From positions 124,001-188,000 of the forward strand of contig NZ_LWBU01000101.1 of assembly GCF_001646665.1 (NCBI RefSeq): a stretch of DNA of 64,000 bases, read 5' to 3'. A program made the position numbers and the translations under genes. The notes under the pieces were generated by a model. The model was not told the origin of the DNA. It was given only the letters and a program-made list of their open reading frames with translations, and did no database searches. The DNA is from Streptomyces noursei. Lineage in GTDB: Bacteria > Actinomycetota > Actinomycetes > Streptomycetales > Streptomycetaceae. Within the stretch, counting starts at the first letter, position 1, and each line of letters opens with the position of its first letter. This document shows, one piece after another, positions 44,011 to 55,767 of this stretch.

Positions 44011-45600
44011 GTGACCGCACCGGAGCGCTCCGCCCCGGCCCGTCGCGACCCCCGCCCGGTGAGTGCCCAGGCACCCGCCGGGCGGGCGCGTGCCACCGGC
44101 CGGCCGTCCTCGATCCTGATCGTGCCCGCCGTGCTCGCGGCCGCCCTCGCCGTGCTCCCGCTCGGATACCTCGGCGTGCGCGCTCTCGAACGCGGTCCGG
44201 CCTTCGCCCGGGACGTCGTCGCCGACTCCCGCACCGGCGAACTCCTCCTGCGCAGCTTCGGCCTGACGGCCGTGGTCGTCACCGCCTGCCTGCTCATCGG
44301 CGTCTCCCTCGCCTGGCTGACCGTGCGCACCGCACTGCCCGGCGCCAGGGCCTGGTCGGTGCTCGTCACGCTGCCGCTGGCGGTGCCCAGTTACGTCACC
44401 GCCTTCGCCTGGCTGTCCGCCGCGCCCTCCCTCGCCGGCTTCGCGGGCTCGGCGATCGCACTGACCCTGGCAAGCTTCCCGTACGTGTACCTTCCGGTCG
44501 CCGCCGCCCTGCGCGGCACCGACCCCGGTCACGAAGAGGCGGCACGCTCCCTCGGCCACGGCCCCTTCGGCACCTTCCTGCGCGTCACCCTGCCCCAGCT
44601 GCGGCCCGCCGCGGCCGGGGGCGGACTGCTCGTCGCGCTCTACGTGCTCTCCGACTTCGGAGCCGTCTCCCTCATGCGGTACGACACCTTCACCCGCGGC
44701 ATCTACACCTCCTACCGGGCGAGTTTCGACCGCACCCCGGCCGCCGCGCTCAGTGCCGTCCTGGTGCTCATGACCGTACTGCTCGTCGCCGCCGAGACCC
44801 GCACCCGCGGCCGCGCCGACTATGCCCGCACGGGCACGGGAACCGCCCGGCGGGCCGTCCCCGCCACCCTGGGCCGGCTCCGACCGCTCGCCCTCGGCTG
44901 GTGCGGGATGATCGTCGCCGTGGCCGTCGGCTTCCCGCTCGCCACCCTCGGCTACTGGCTGGCCGTCGGCTCCTCCGCCGCCTGGGACCCGGCCACGCTC
45001 GCCGGGACCACGCTCACCACCCTCGGCGTCGCCGCCGGGGGAGCCGCGCTCACCACCCTGCTCGCGCTGCCGATCGGCGTCATCGCCGCCCGCCACCGCG
45101 GCCGGCTCGCCCACCTCCTCGAACAGGCCGCGTACGCGGGTCACGCCGTGCCCGGCATCACCGTCGCGCTGGCGCTCGTCTTCCTCGCCGTGCGCTACGC
45201 CCGCCCGCTCTACCAGGAGACCCCGCTGCTGCTGTGCGCGTACGCGGTGCTCTTCCTGCCCGTCGCGGTGGCCGCCACCCGCGCCGCCGTGCTCCAGGCG
45301 CCGCCCGTCCTCGACGACGTGGCCCGCTCGCTGGGCCGCGGCCCCTTCGGCGTCCTTCGCGAGGTCACCGTGCCGCTCGCCGCTCCCGGCATCGCGGCGG
45401 GCGCGGCCCTCACCTTCGTCGTCTGCATGAAGGAACTCCCGGCCACGCTGCTGCTGCGCCCCACCGGCATGGACACCCTCGCCACCCGGCTGTGGACGGA
45501 GACCGGCACCGGATCGTTCGCAGCGGCCGCCCCGTACGCGGCCGCGCTGATCCTGCTCGCCGCGGTCCCCTCGTACCTCCTCGGAAGGCACCGACCATGA
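44011..45600 (+). CDS. ferric iron ABC transporter permease (FbpB-type)
   Basis: A 529-residue permease made of two homologous six-helix halves, as is usual for FbpB/ThiP-type iron permeases. Each half carries an EAA loop: RGTDPGHEEAARSLGHGPFG, then a second one, PVLDDVARSLGRGPFGV. The N-terminus is a disordered Pro/Arg-rich 30 residues before the first helix. The GTG start follows the binding-protein stop by 1 base, and the stop overlaps the ATPase ATG (ATGA). Forms the membrane channel for ferric iron import. Confidence 0.9.
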   Translation: MTAPERSAPARRDPRPVSAQAPAGRARATGRPSSILIVPAVLAAALAVLPLGYLGVRALERGPAFARDVVADSRTGELLLRSFGLTAVVVTACLLIGVSLAWLTVRTALPGARAWSVLVTLPLAVPSYVTAFAWLSAAPSLAGFAGSAIALTLASFPYVYLPVAAALRGTDPGHEEAARSLGHGPFGTFLRVTLPQLRPAAAGGGLLVALYVLSDFGAVSLMRYDTFTRGIYTSYRASFDRTPAAALSAVLVLMTVLLVAAETRTRGRADYARTGTGTARRAVPATLGRLRPLALGWCGMIVAVAVGFPLATLGYWLAVGSSAAWDPATLAGTTLTTLGVAAGGAALTTLLALPIGVIAARHRGRLAHLLEQAAYAGHAVPGITVALALVFLAVRYARPLYQETPLLLCAYAVLFLPVAVAATRAAVLQAPPVLDDVARSLGRGPFGVLREVTVPLAAPGIAAGAALTFVVCMKELPATLLLRPTGMDTLATRLWTETGTGSFAAAAPYAAALILLAAVPSYLLGRHRP

Positions 45601-46658
45601 GTGATGTACACATGAACGACCTTCAGGTCACGGGGGTGGTCAAGGCCTACGGTCCCGGCAAGCCCGTCCTCGACGGCCTCGACCTCACCGTCCCCGGGGG
45701 TGGCCTCGCGGCCGTCCTCGGCCCGTCGGGCTGCGGCAAGACCACCCTGCTACGGGTGATCGCCGGCTTCCTGGAGGCCGACGCCGGCACGGTGACCGTC
45801 GCGGGCCGGCTCCTCGGCGGGCCCGGCGTCCACCTGCCGCCCGAACGGCGCCGCATCGGCATCGTTCCGCAGGAGGGCGCGCTCTTCCCGCATCTGAGCG
45901 TGGCCCGGAACATCGCCTTCGGGCTCAGGGACCTCGACCGGGCGGGCAAGCGTGCCCGTGTGGCGGAGATGCTGGATCTGGTGGGCCTGCCGGGTTATGC
46001 CGACCGCATGCCGCACGAACTCTCCGGCGGCCAGCAGCAGCGTGTGGCACTCGCCCGCGCGCTCGCTCCCCAGCCCCATCTCGTGCTGCTCGACGAACCG
46101 TTCAGCGCGCTCGACAGCGCGCTGCGCGGGGCCGTACGGGCGGAGGTGCGTGCCGTGCTCCGCGAGAGCGGCGCCACCGGCCTGCTCGTCACCCACGACC
46201 AGCAGGAGGCCCTCTCCATCGCCGACCTCGTCGCCGTGCTCCGCGATGGGCGCGTCGCCCAGTGCGCCACCCCGCAAGACCTCTACCACCGGCCCGTCGA
46301 CCCGTGGCTGGCTTCCTTCGTCGGCGACGCCGTCCTCGTGCCGGGCACCGTCGACAGGGACACGGCCAGCACCGCCCTCGGGCGCATCGCCCTCGCGACC
46401 GCCCCCGAAGGACTCCGGGACGGCCTGGTCCTCCTCCGCCCCGAGCAGCTCCGGCTCACCGAGCCCGATGATGCCGACGCCGAAGGCGTCGTGACCGATG
46501 TGTGCTTCTACGGGCACGACGCCATGATCACCGTGGCCGTCGAGGGCCTGGACCAGGCGGTCGACATCCGCACGCCCGGCCCGCTCCGCCAGGAACCCGG
46601 CCACAGGGTCGGCATCCGCCTCACCGGCGAAGCCACCGTCCACCCGCACACCGCCTGA
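45597..46658 (+). CDS. ferric iron ABC transporter ATPase (FbpC-type)
   Basis: A 353-residue ABC ATPase. Walker A is GPSGCGKTTLL. The signature is LSGGQQQRVALARAL. Walker B is LVLLDEPFSALD, with the switch His in LLVTHDQQEAL. A C-terminal TOBE-like regulatory domain follows (about 240-350), as in FbpC. Start ATG 45597 overlaps the permease stop; an internal ATG six codons on is possible. It powers iron import. About 300 bases of non-coding DNA follow before kdpD, which reads in the opposite direction, so terminators for both operons should lie there. Confidence 0.92.
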   Translation: MSDVHMNDLQVTGVVKAYGPGKPVLDGLDLTVPGGGLAAVLGPSGCGKTTLLRVIAGFLEADAGTVTVAGRLLGGPGVHLPPERRRIGIVPQEGALFPHLSVARNIAFGLRDLDRAGKRARVAEMLDLVGLPGYADRMPHELSGGQQQRVALARALAPQPHLVLLDEPFSALDSALRGAVRAEVRAVLRESGATGLLVTHDQQEALSIADLVAVLRDGRVAQCATPQDLYHRPVDPWLASFVGDAVLVPGTVDRDTASTALGRIALATAPEGLRDGLVLLRPEQLRLTEPDDADAEGVVTDVCFYGHDAMITVAVEGLDQAVDIRTPGPLRQEPGHRVGIRLTGEATVHPHTA

Positions 46659-46954
46659 CGAGCACCTTCCCAGGCAGTGCCTGTCTGATCGGGGCCCGCC
46701 TGGCAAGGCTCTGCACGATCACCGCCCGCAGGTCCGGCGCGGCGCGCGGAGCTCCCAGGGTGCGAAGCACGCGGCGACCGTCGAGAAGGTGGCCAGGGGT
46801 GGTACTGCGACCGGGGACGGCAGCCCACCCCGGTGGAACGGTCATCGGTCAGCCCGCTCCCGACGCGTCGCCCGCCGCCCTCACGGTGCGCCGCACCTTT
46901 CCCGCGCCGGGGCGAGGACTGCCCGTGCGAGTCGTCCCTGCCCTTGCGGGGCCT

Positions 46955-49492
46955 TCAGGTGGTGGCGGTCCCAGGGAGGTCGGGGCCCGGGTGATCCGCC
47001 GCCGGCCGGAGGGTCAGGACCATGGTCAGGCCGCCGCCGGGGGTGTCCTCGGCGGTCAGGGTGCCTCCGATGGCCTCGGCGAAGCCGCGGGCCACTGCGA
47101 GGCCGAGACCGACTCCGGCGCCGCTCGGGGCATCGCCGTAGCGCTGGAAGGGGGCGAAGACGCGGTCCTTGGCCTCGTCGGGGATGCCGGGGCCGCGGTC
47201 GATGACGCGGAGTTCGACGCGGTCGGCGATGGTGCTGGCCGACACCAGGACCGGTGTGCCGTCGGGGCTGTATTTGACGGCGTTCTCGACGATGTTCGCG
47301 ACCGCACGCTCCAGCAGTCCGCGGTCGACGGCGACCATGGGGAGCGATTCGGGAATGTCGAGCTCGGCGCTGCCCTCCGGTACGCCGCCCAGCGCCATCG
47401 GCACCACTTCGTCCAGATCCGTCTCGCGGATCAGCGGGGTGACCATGCCCGTCTCCAGGCGGGACATGTCGAGGAGGTTGCCGACCAGGTGGTCGAGGCG
47501 GTCCGTGCCGACCTCGATGCTTTCCAGCAGCTCCGCCTGGTCCTCCTCGGACCAGTGGACGTCGTCGGAGCGCAGCGAGGTGACGGCGGCCTTGATGGCG
47601 GCCAAGGGCGTACGCAGGTCATGGCTGACGGCCGCCAGCAGCGACGTACGGATCCTGTTGCCCTCGGCCAGCTTGCGCGCCTCCTCGGCCTCACCGACCA
47701 GCCGCTGCCGGTCCAGTACCACGGCGGCCTGGGCGGCGAAGGCGCCCAGCACCCGGCGGTCCTCGGCGGGCAGGGCTCGCCCGGACAGCGCGAGGGACAT
47801 GCGGTCGCCGACCGGCATGTCGACGTCGGCGTCGTCGGGCCGGGCGACCGGGTGGGGGCCGACGCTGCCGGCGCGGTTCCATGGTTCGACGTCGCTCCCC
47901 CGCTCCAGCAGCGCGACCGACTCCATGGAGAACGTCTCGCGGACCCGTTCCAGCAGGGCGTCCAGGCTCGACTCCCCGCGCAGGATGGTGCCCGCCAGGA
48001 AGGACAGCGTCTCGGACTCGGCGCGCAGCCGGGCGGCCTGATGGGTCCGGCGAGCGGCGACATCGACCACGGAGGCGACGGAGATCGCCACTCCCACGAA
48101 GATCAGGAGGGCGACCAGGTTCTTCGGGTCGGCGATGGTCAGCTCGCGGACAGGGGGCGTGAAGAACCAGTTCAGCAGCAGGGAGCCGACGGCAGCCGAT
48201 GCCAGCGCCGGGAGCAGGCCGCCGAGCATGGCGGAGGCCACGGTGAGGGACAGGAACAGCAGCACGTCGTTGGCCAGACCCAGATCGGCGTCGACGTGGG
48301 TGAGCAGGAGGGTGAGGAGTGCCGGCCCTGCCAGGCCGGTCAGCCATCCCCAGATGGTGCGGGAGCGTCCGATCCGAGCGGTACGGGCGGTGGGCAGGCG
48401 GCGGCCCTTGGCGGCCTCGTCGTGGGTGACGATGTGGACGTCGAGGTCGGGGCCGGAGTCGCGGGCGACGACGGCGCTGACGCCCGGCCCGAAGATGTAC
48501 TGCCAGGAGCGCCGGCGGCTGACGCCCAGGACGATCTGGGTGGCGTTGACGCCGCGCGCGAATTCGAGCAGTGCGGTGGGCACGTCGTCGCCTATGACGT
48601 GGTGGAAGGTGCCTCCCAAGTCTTCGATCAGGGCGCGCTGGACCGCGAGTTCCCTGGGGGAGGCGGCTGTCAGGCCGTCGCTGCGGGCGATGCAGACGGC
48701 GAGGACCTCTCCTCCCGCGCCCTTCTCCGCCAGCCGGGCGGCCCGGCGGATGAGGGTGCGGCCCTCGGGGCCGCCCGTGAGGCCGACGACGATGCGTTCG
48801 CGGGACCCCCAGATCTTCGAGACCCGGTGTTCGGTCCGGTACTCCTGGAGGTATTCGTCGACCCGGTCGGCAGTCCACAGCAGGGCGAGCTCGCGCAGGG
48901 CGGTGAGGTTGCCGGGGCGGAAGTAGTTGGAGAGGGCCGCGTCGACCTTGTCCGGCTTGTAGATGTTGCCGTGCGCCATACGGCGGCGGAGCGCCTGCGG
49001 CGACATGTCGACCAGCTCGATCTGGTCGGCGCGGCGCACCACCTCGTCGGGGACCGTCTCCCGCTGCCGTACGCCGGTGATCGATTCCACGACGTCGCCC
49101 AGGGACTCCAGGTGCTGGATGTTGACGGTGGAGATCACGTCGATGCCGGCGGCGAGCAGCACCTCGACGTCCTGCCAGCGCTTGGCGTTGCGTGACCCGG
49201 GGACGTTGGTGTGGGCCATCTCGTCCACGAGGGCGACGGCGGGCCGGCGGGCCAGGACGGCGTCGACGTCCATCTCGGTGAAGACGCTGCCTCTGTAGGC
49301 GACTTCTCGGCGCGGGACCTGCTCCAGGCCGTGCAGCATCACCTCCGTACGGGGCCGGTTGTGGTGCTCGACGAAAGCCACGACGCAGTCCGTACCACGC
49401 TCCACGCGGCGGTGCGCCTCGGAGAGCATCGCGTACGTCTTGCCGACGCCCGGCGCCGCGCCGAGGTAGATCCGCAGCTTGCCGCGTGCCAT
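46955..49492 (-). CDS. kdpD: KdpD-type potassium/turgor sensor histidine kinase
   Basis: An 845-residue KdpD. The N-terminal KdpD domain (about 1-210) has Walker A GAAPGVGKT and the VDEMAHTNVPGSRN motif. A universal-stress-protein-like domain (about 230-365) is followed by four membrane helices (about 390-490), a GAF-like region, the H-box VSHDLRTPLAAIKA and ATPase boxes NIVENAVKYS, DRGPGIP and GVGLGLAVA. Senses low K+ or turgor and phosphorylates KdpE. Here the partner kdpE between kdpC and kdpD is only a remnant, so the kinase is an orphan at this locus. Confidence 0.93.
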   Translation of the reverse strand: MARGKLRIYLGAAPGVGKTYAMLSEAHRRVERGTDCVVAFVEHHNRPRTEVMLHGLEQVPRREVAYRGSVFTEMDVDAVLARRPAVALVDEMAHTNVPGSRNAKRWQDVEVLLAAGIDVISTVNIQHLESLGDVVESITGVRQRETVPDEVVRRADQIELVDMSPQALRRRMAHGNIYKPDKVDAALSNYFRPGNLTALRELALLWTADRVDEYLQEYRTEHRVSKIWGSRERIVVGLTGGPEGRTLIRRAARLAEKGAGGEVLAVCIARSDGLTAASPRELAVQRALIEDLGGTFHHVIGDDVPTALLEFARGVNATQIVLGVSRRRSWQYIFGPGVSAVVARDSGPDLDVHIVTHDEAAKGRRLPTARTARIGRSRTIWGWLTGLAGPALLTLLLTHVDADLGLANDVLLFLSLTVASAMLGGLLPALASAAVGSLLLNWFFTPPVRELTIADPKNLVALLIFVGVAISVASVVDVAARRTHQAARLRAESETLSFLAGTILRGESSLDALLERVRETFSMESVALLERGSDVEPWNRAGSVGPHPVARPDDADVDMPVGDRMSLALSGRALPAEDRRVLGAFAAQAAVVLDRQRLVGEAEEARKLAEGNRIRTSLLAAVSHDLRTPLAAIKAAVTSLRSDDVHWSEEDQAELLESIEVGTDRLDHLVGNLLDMSRLETGMVTPLIRETDLDEVVPMALGGVPEGSAELDIPESLPMVAVDRGLLERAVANIVENAVKYSPDGTPVLVSASTIADRVELRVIDRGPGIPDEAKDRVFAPFQRYGDAPSGAGVGLGLAVARGFAEAIGGTLTAEDTPGGGLTMVLTLRPAADHPGPDLPGTATT

Positions 49493-49502
49493 GGTGTCTT
49501 CC

Positions 49503-49688
49503 GTCCTGCGTCTCGAAGCGGTAGCCCGTTCCGGGCTCGGTGCGCAACTGGGCCGCGGACACCTCGCTGATCAGGATCTTCAGCAGGTGCCATGCGCTGG
49601 GCGTCAGCCGGACGTCGCGCCTCCCGCGGCGGACCTTCTTCACGTGGCGGTCGACGGTGAGGTCGTCGGTCGTCACGAGGACGGCCAT
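49503..49688 (-). pseudogene. kdpE: kdpE remnant (response regulator)
   Basis: From an ATG at 49688 that overlaps the kdpC stop (ATGA), the minus strand reads TTDDLTVDRHVKKVRRG, then RDVRLTPSAWHLLKILI, then SAAQLRTEPGTGYRFET. These are pieces of the KdpE winged helix: the entry strands, the first helix and the terminal hairpin. The whole receiver domain and the recognition helix are deleted, and no proper stop remains before kdpD. It cannot bind DNA as an OmpR-type regulator. At least two internal deletions are needed to explain it. Confidence 0.85.
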
Positions 49689-50358
49689 CAGCGCGTGGCC
49701 AGGTCCTTCAGTGCGATGTTGAGCTTGAGGACGTTGACGCGGGGCTCACCGATGAAGCCGAGGATCCGGCCGTCGGTGTGCTCGGCGACAAGCTTCTCGA
49801 CCTGCGCGACGTCGAGCTGGTTCTTCTCGGCGACACGGGGGGCCTGAAGCCTGGCGTACTCCGGCGAGATGTGGGGGTCCAGGCCGGAGCCGGAGGAGGT
49901 GACGGCGTCGGCCGGCACGTCGCCGGGCTTCACCTTGTGGGTGGCGGTGCTGTTGTCCTTCACCGCGGCGGCCTTGGCGTCCTTCACCCACCGGAGCAGC
50001 TCGGCATTGTCTCCGGCGCGGTTGGTGGCTCCGGAGAGAAGCAGCTCGTACTGGGTGTTGACGGTGTTGGTGCCCAGGCCGTTGGACGGGCGCGGCTGGA
50101 ACCACCTCAGGTCCGGCACCCGGGTCCGCCCGCCCCCCTTCACCGGCAGGTCGTAGCGCTGGCCGATGAGTTCGGAGCCTACGACCCTGCCCTCACTCCT
50201 GATCTCGGAGCCGTTGGCCTTGCCGGGGAGCAGCCCTTGGGCGACGCCGGTGACGGCCAGGGGGTAGAGCACCCCGGTGACCAGGGTCAGGACCAGCAGG
50301 GCGCGCAGCCCGGCGCCGATCAGACGTGCGGTGCTTCGTACGGACGTGTTCATGGTGG

Positions 50359-50362
<4 letters not shown>
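49688..50362 (-). CDS. kdpC: K+-transporting ATPase subunit KdpC
   Basis: A 224-residue KdpC with one N-terminal membrane helix ([20 protein letters not shown]) and a periplasm-side domain containing [32 protein letters not shown] and the C-terminal [10 protein letters not shown]. It stabilises the KdpFABC complex and raises K+ affinity. It overlaps kdpB at its start and the kdpE remnant at its stop, as in intact kdp operons. Confidence 0.94.
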
Positions 50363-52493
<2,131 letters not shown>

Positions 52494-52497
<4 letters not shown>

Positions 52498-54158
52498 GAC
52501 GCCAGTCCTTCGGCGAGCGGTCCCAGCGCGAGGGCGGGGAAGTAGGTCAGGCCGGCGATGATGACGATGGTGCCGACGAGCAGGCCGGTGAACAGCGGCT
52601 TCTCCGTGCGCAGGGTGCCCGCCGTCCTGGGCACCGGCGTCTGCTCGGCGAGCGAGCCGGCGAGTGCCAGCACGAACACCATCGGCACGAACCGGCCGAG
52701 CAGCATGGCGAGTCCGATGGTGGTGTTGAACCACTGCGTGTCGGCGTTCAGGCCGGCGAAGGCGCTGCCGTTGTTGTTGGCGCCGGAGGTGTAGGCGTAC
52801 AGGACCTCGGAGAAACCGTGCGCACCACTGTTCGTCATGGAGGTCACCGGGGTGTCGAGTGCCATGGCGGCGGCGGTGAAGCAGAGCACCAGCGCGGGGG
52901 TGACCAGGATGTAGCAGGCCGCCAGCTTGATCTCGCGGGTGGAGATCTTCTTGCCCAGGTACTCGGGCGTACGACCGACCATCAGTCCGGCGATGAACAC
53001 CGCGATGATCGCCATGATCAGCATGCCGTACAGTCCGGAGCCCACTCCGCCGGGCGCGATCTCACCCAGCATCATGCCGAGCATCGTGATCCCGCCGCCC
53101 AGCCCGGTGTACGAGGAGTGGAAGGAGTTCACGGCACCGGTGGAAGTCAGGGTCGTGGAGACCGCGAAGATCGACGAGGCGCCGATCCCGAAGCGGGTCT
53201 CCTTGCCCTCCATCGCACCGCCCGCGGCCTCGAAGGCCGGACCGTGGCCGGCGAACTCCGTTGCCCACATCAGCAGCACGAACCCGGCCCAGATGGTCGC
53301 CATGGTGCCGAGGATCGCGTAGCCCTGCCTCAGAGAGCCGACCATCCGCCCGAAGGTGCGGGTGAGCGAGAACGGGATCAGGAGGATCAGAAAGATTTCG
53401 AACAGGTTGGTGAAGCCGTTGGGATTTTCGAAGGGGTGGGCGGAGTTGGCGTTGAAGTAGCCGCCGCCGTTCGTTCCCAGCTCCTTGATGACCTCCTGCG
53501 AGGCGACCGCGCCGCCGTTCCACTGCTGGGAGCCGCCCATGAACTGCCCGACCTCGTGGATGCCGGTGAAGTTCTGGATGGCGCCACAGGCGACCAGGAC
53601 GATCGCGCCGATGACGGAGATCGGCAGCAGGATCCGGACGACACCGCGCACCAGGTCGGCCCAGAAGTTGCCCAGCTCACCGGTGCGGGACCTGGCGAAG
53701 CCGCGTACCAGCGCGACGGCGACCGCGATGCCGACGGCGGCGGAGACGAAGTTCTGCACCGCCAGGCCTCCGGTCTGCACGACGTGGCCCATGGCCTGCT
53801 CGCCGTAGTACGACTGCCAGTTGGTGTTCGACACGAACGACGCGGCGGTGTTGAACGCCTGGTCCGGGTCGATCGACACGAAGCCGAGCGAGCCGGGCAG
53901 CGCGCCCTGGAGCCGCTGCAGGCCGTAGAGGAAGAGCACGCTCACAACCGAGAAGGCCAGGACACCGCGCAGGTAGGCGGGCCAGCGCATCTCGGCGTCG
54001 GGGTTGGCGCCGATGGTCTTGTAGATCCACTTCTCCACCCGCAGGTGGCGGTCGGAGGAGTAGACCCGGGCCATGTGGTCGCCGAGCGGGCGGTATGCCA
54101 GGGCCAGCGCGGCGATCAGCGCGAGCATCTGGAGCACACCAGCGAGGAAAGGGCTCAT
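52494..54158 (-). CDS. kdpA: K+-transporting ATPase channel subunit KdpA
   Basis: A 554-residue KdpA with ten or more membrane segments and the selectivity-filter-type loops: [34 protein letters not shown], and [19 protein letters not shown]. It binds and conducts K+ in the Kdp complex, sharing its architecture with the SKT channel superfamily. It starts 8 bases after kdpF and overlaps kdpB. Full length. Confidence 0.95.
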
Positions 54159-54166
54159 GGATGTGC

Positions 54167-54256
54167 TCAGAACCTCTCCGGCTTGACCAGGGCGAGGACC
54201 AGGTAACCCAGTAGAGCGACGGCCACGACCAGCCCGACGATGTTCTCGGCAGTCAC
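54167..54256 (-). CDS. kdpF: KdpF small membrane subunit
   Basis: A 29-residue single-helix peptide: [20 protein letters not shown] and then LALVKPERF. It matches KdpF in length and in the ENxVGLxxAxxLxGYL pattern; KdpF is a lipid-like stabiliser of KdpFABC. The GTG start at 54256 overlaps the stop of the 27-residue peptide gene upstream (GTGA). It precedes kdpA by 8 bases. It is too short for most gene finders. Confidence 0.88.
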   Translation of the reverse strand: MTAENIVGLVVAVALLGYLVLALVKPERF

Positions 54257-54336
54257 AGCTTCGCCACCCCCTTGGCGATGAAGGCCACCAGCGCGAACAC
54301 CGCGATCGTGGTGACGACGAAGGCCACGTCGGCCAT
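54253..54336 (-). CDS. 27-residue membrane peptide upstream of kdpF
   Basis: Start ATG 54336 has AGGAG 7 bases upstream. The peptide reads [20 protein letters not shown] and then AKGVAKL: a single membrane helix with a lysine end. Its stop overlaps the kdpF start, so the two are coupled. It does not match KdpF. Its position suggests an additional small subunit or a translational leader for kdpFABC. Confidence 0.7.
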   Translation of the reverse strand: MADVAFVVTTIAVFALVAFIAKGVAKL

Positions 54337-54561
54337 CGAGAGCTCCTGAATGAAGACGATGAGATGAAGATCCGTCCCTCGGACCGTTCGAGGAAACCGC
54401 GTCTCAGCCAGGCCGCAGAGCTCGTTGACGGCTCCCATACGGCCGTCAGCTCGGTATTGACGGACCCCGTACGCCGTCATTCGGCCGCGGTGGCCTGTGC
54501 GGCTCGAAGCCGGCGCGGCGGTGTGGGGCGGCACCGCCCGGTCACACAGGCCGTCCGCGCG

Positions 54562-54651
54562 TCAGAACTTCCCCGGGTACCTCACCGCTGCCACCAGGTA
54601 TCCGACGAGGGCGAGGGCGACGATGAGCCCGACGACGTTCTCCGCTTCCAT
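54562..54651 (-). CDS. second KdpF-like 29-residue peptide
   Basis: Start ATG 54651 follows AAGGAG with 9 bases spacing. The peptide reads MEAENVVGLIVALALVGYLV and then AAVRYPGKF, the same length and pattern as KdpF 300 bases downstream. The two share ENxVGLxVAxALxGYLV. It is therefore a paralogue at the head of the operon, separated from the 27-residue peptide gene by 225 bases without a gene. Confidence 0.78.
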   Translation of the reverse strand: MEAENVVGLIVALALVGYLVAAVRYPGKF

Positions 54652-55056
54652 ACCGGACCGACTCCTTGATGTAGTGACCTTCCGTACGGGCAGGGTCCCG
54701 CCGCGGAGACGGGGCCACCAGTCGTCTTGACGACACCATGGCGGTGCATCGGTGAGAGCTGACACGACGTTGACGCGGCGCGTGCGCCTGGGCGTGCGCG
54801 GTGGCCGGCACGTCTCCGCCGTGCAGCAGTCCGGCCGGTCAGCAGGGTGCGATGAGCTCCTCCGCGGGGATGTGCTCAGCCCGCACTCCTCTGCGGCTGC
54901 GGGAGTACGGCACTGGAGGCGCGACGACAGTCGACCAGCTTGCCTTCAGCACTTGTTGACGCCGTGGTCAACACCTCGTCAAGGTTCGTCCACGCGCCGT
55001 CAGTGCTTTGTCAACGTCGGCGCCCCTGCCTGTCGGCGATCCGTAGCGTCGGACGC
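54652..55056. other. divergent promoter region of the kdp operon and the PH-like gene
   Basis: 405 bases without a gene. It holds repeated GTTGAC/GTCAAC sequences at about 54771, 54955, 54967 and 55009, and one perfect palindrome (listed separately). No riboswitch of the ydaO type was recognised. Confidence 0.5.
54955..54972. promoter_or_regulatory. GTTGAC-N6-GTCAAC palindrome, operator candidate
   Basis: A perfect 6-base inverted repeat with a GCCGTG spacer, and further single GTCAA half-sites within 50 bases to the right, lies between the divergent kdp operon and the PH-like gene. The half-site spacing fits a dimeric regulator. KdpE is broken here, so another factor may act. Confidence 0.45.
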
Positions 55057-55653
55057 ATGGGACGACGTATCCCTCGGTCCGTGACCGACGAGGGCTGGCC
55101 GGGGAAAGCGCGCGGCGCGTGCTGCTGTTCCGCGGTGTTCTTGCTGATGCTCCTGGCCGTCGACGGCCTCTCCGGGGGCCTCAACGCGGCCAGGCTCACT
55201 GTGTGGACGGTACTCGCCGCGCTGTTGTTCGTCGTGCTCCTGCCTTCTCGCGTGACCGCCGGCCCCGGATGGCTGACGACACATGGGCTGCTGAGCCGTC
55301 ATAGCATCCGCACCGACCTGCTCGTATCGGTCCACTGGTCGGACGGCGTCGCCGAGCGACTTGTATTACGGGATCTCGCCGGCGCACAGGTCGTCCTCGA
55401 CCCGCGCGTCCTCATCGACGATCCGGCCCTGTGGCACCTGTTCGATGTCGGCGTCCGTGCGTCGCTGGGGCGGGGCACTCTGCTGTGCGGGGCCACCCCG
55501 CTACGGGAACTGTCCCGGCGCGCCGAGCGGGAGATATCGCGCACCGTCTTCGAGCTCTCCGGTGGTGGACCGGCTCCGGCCCGAGGACAGGCGCCCGGCG
55601 GCGCGTCGATCCGGGGGCGCGGGCGGTGGACCCCACGACGTACTCGGGGATGA
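55057..55653 (+). CDS. membrane protein with PH-like domain, unknown
   Basis: A 198-residue protein. Two adjacent membrane helices (AVFLLMLLAVDGL, and LTVWTVLAALLFVVLL) precede a PH-like beta domain: VTAGPGWLTTHGLLSRHSI, then LLVSVHWSDGVAERLVLRDL and VVLDPRVLIDDPALW. The C-terminus is a basic Gly/Pro tail. I chose ATG 55057 just before the first charged segment; the frame is open further upstream without protein-like content. It stands divergent from kdp and convergent with the APC permease. Confidence 0.7.
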   Translation: MGRRIPRSVTDEGWPGKARGACCCSAVFLLMLLAVDGLSGGLNAARLTVWTVLAALLFVVLLPSRVTAGPGWLTTHGLLSRHSIRTDLLVSVHWSDGVAERLVLRDLAGAQVVLDPRVLIDDPALWHLFDVGVRASLGRGTLLCGATPLRELSRRAEREISRTVFELSGGGPAPARGQAPGGASIRGRGRWTPRRTRG

Positions 55654-55767
55654 AGCCCCGATCACTCCGCGGGGGTCGTCGCGCCGGCTGGAAGGTACGC
55701 GGCCGCCCACCGGACGCGTGGCCGGGACCAGGTGTTGGACCATCACCTGGTCCCGGAACCTCGGCGG

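Noticed and set aside
46659..46954. Transposase remnant after the ferric transporter operon
   Set aside because: Short frames such as VIVQSLARRAPIRQALPG looked like transposase at first, but no inverted repeats, DDE motif or continuous homology could be seen.
54652..55056. c-di-AMP (ydaO-type) riboswitch upstream of the potassium genes
   Set aside because: I looked for the conserved ydaO-type core upstream of the kdp peptides and the APC permease and did not find it. Only GTTGAC/GTCAAC palindromes are present.
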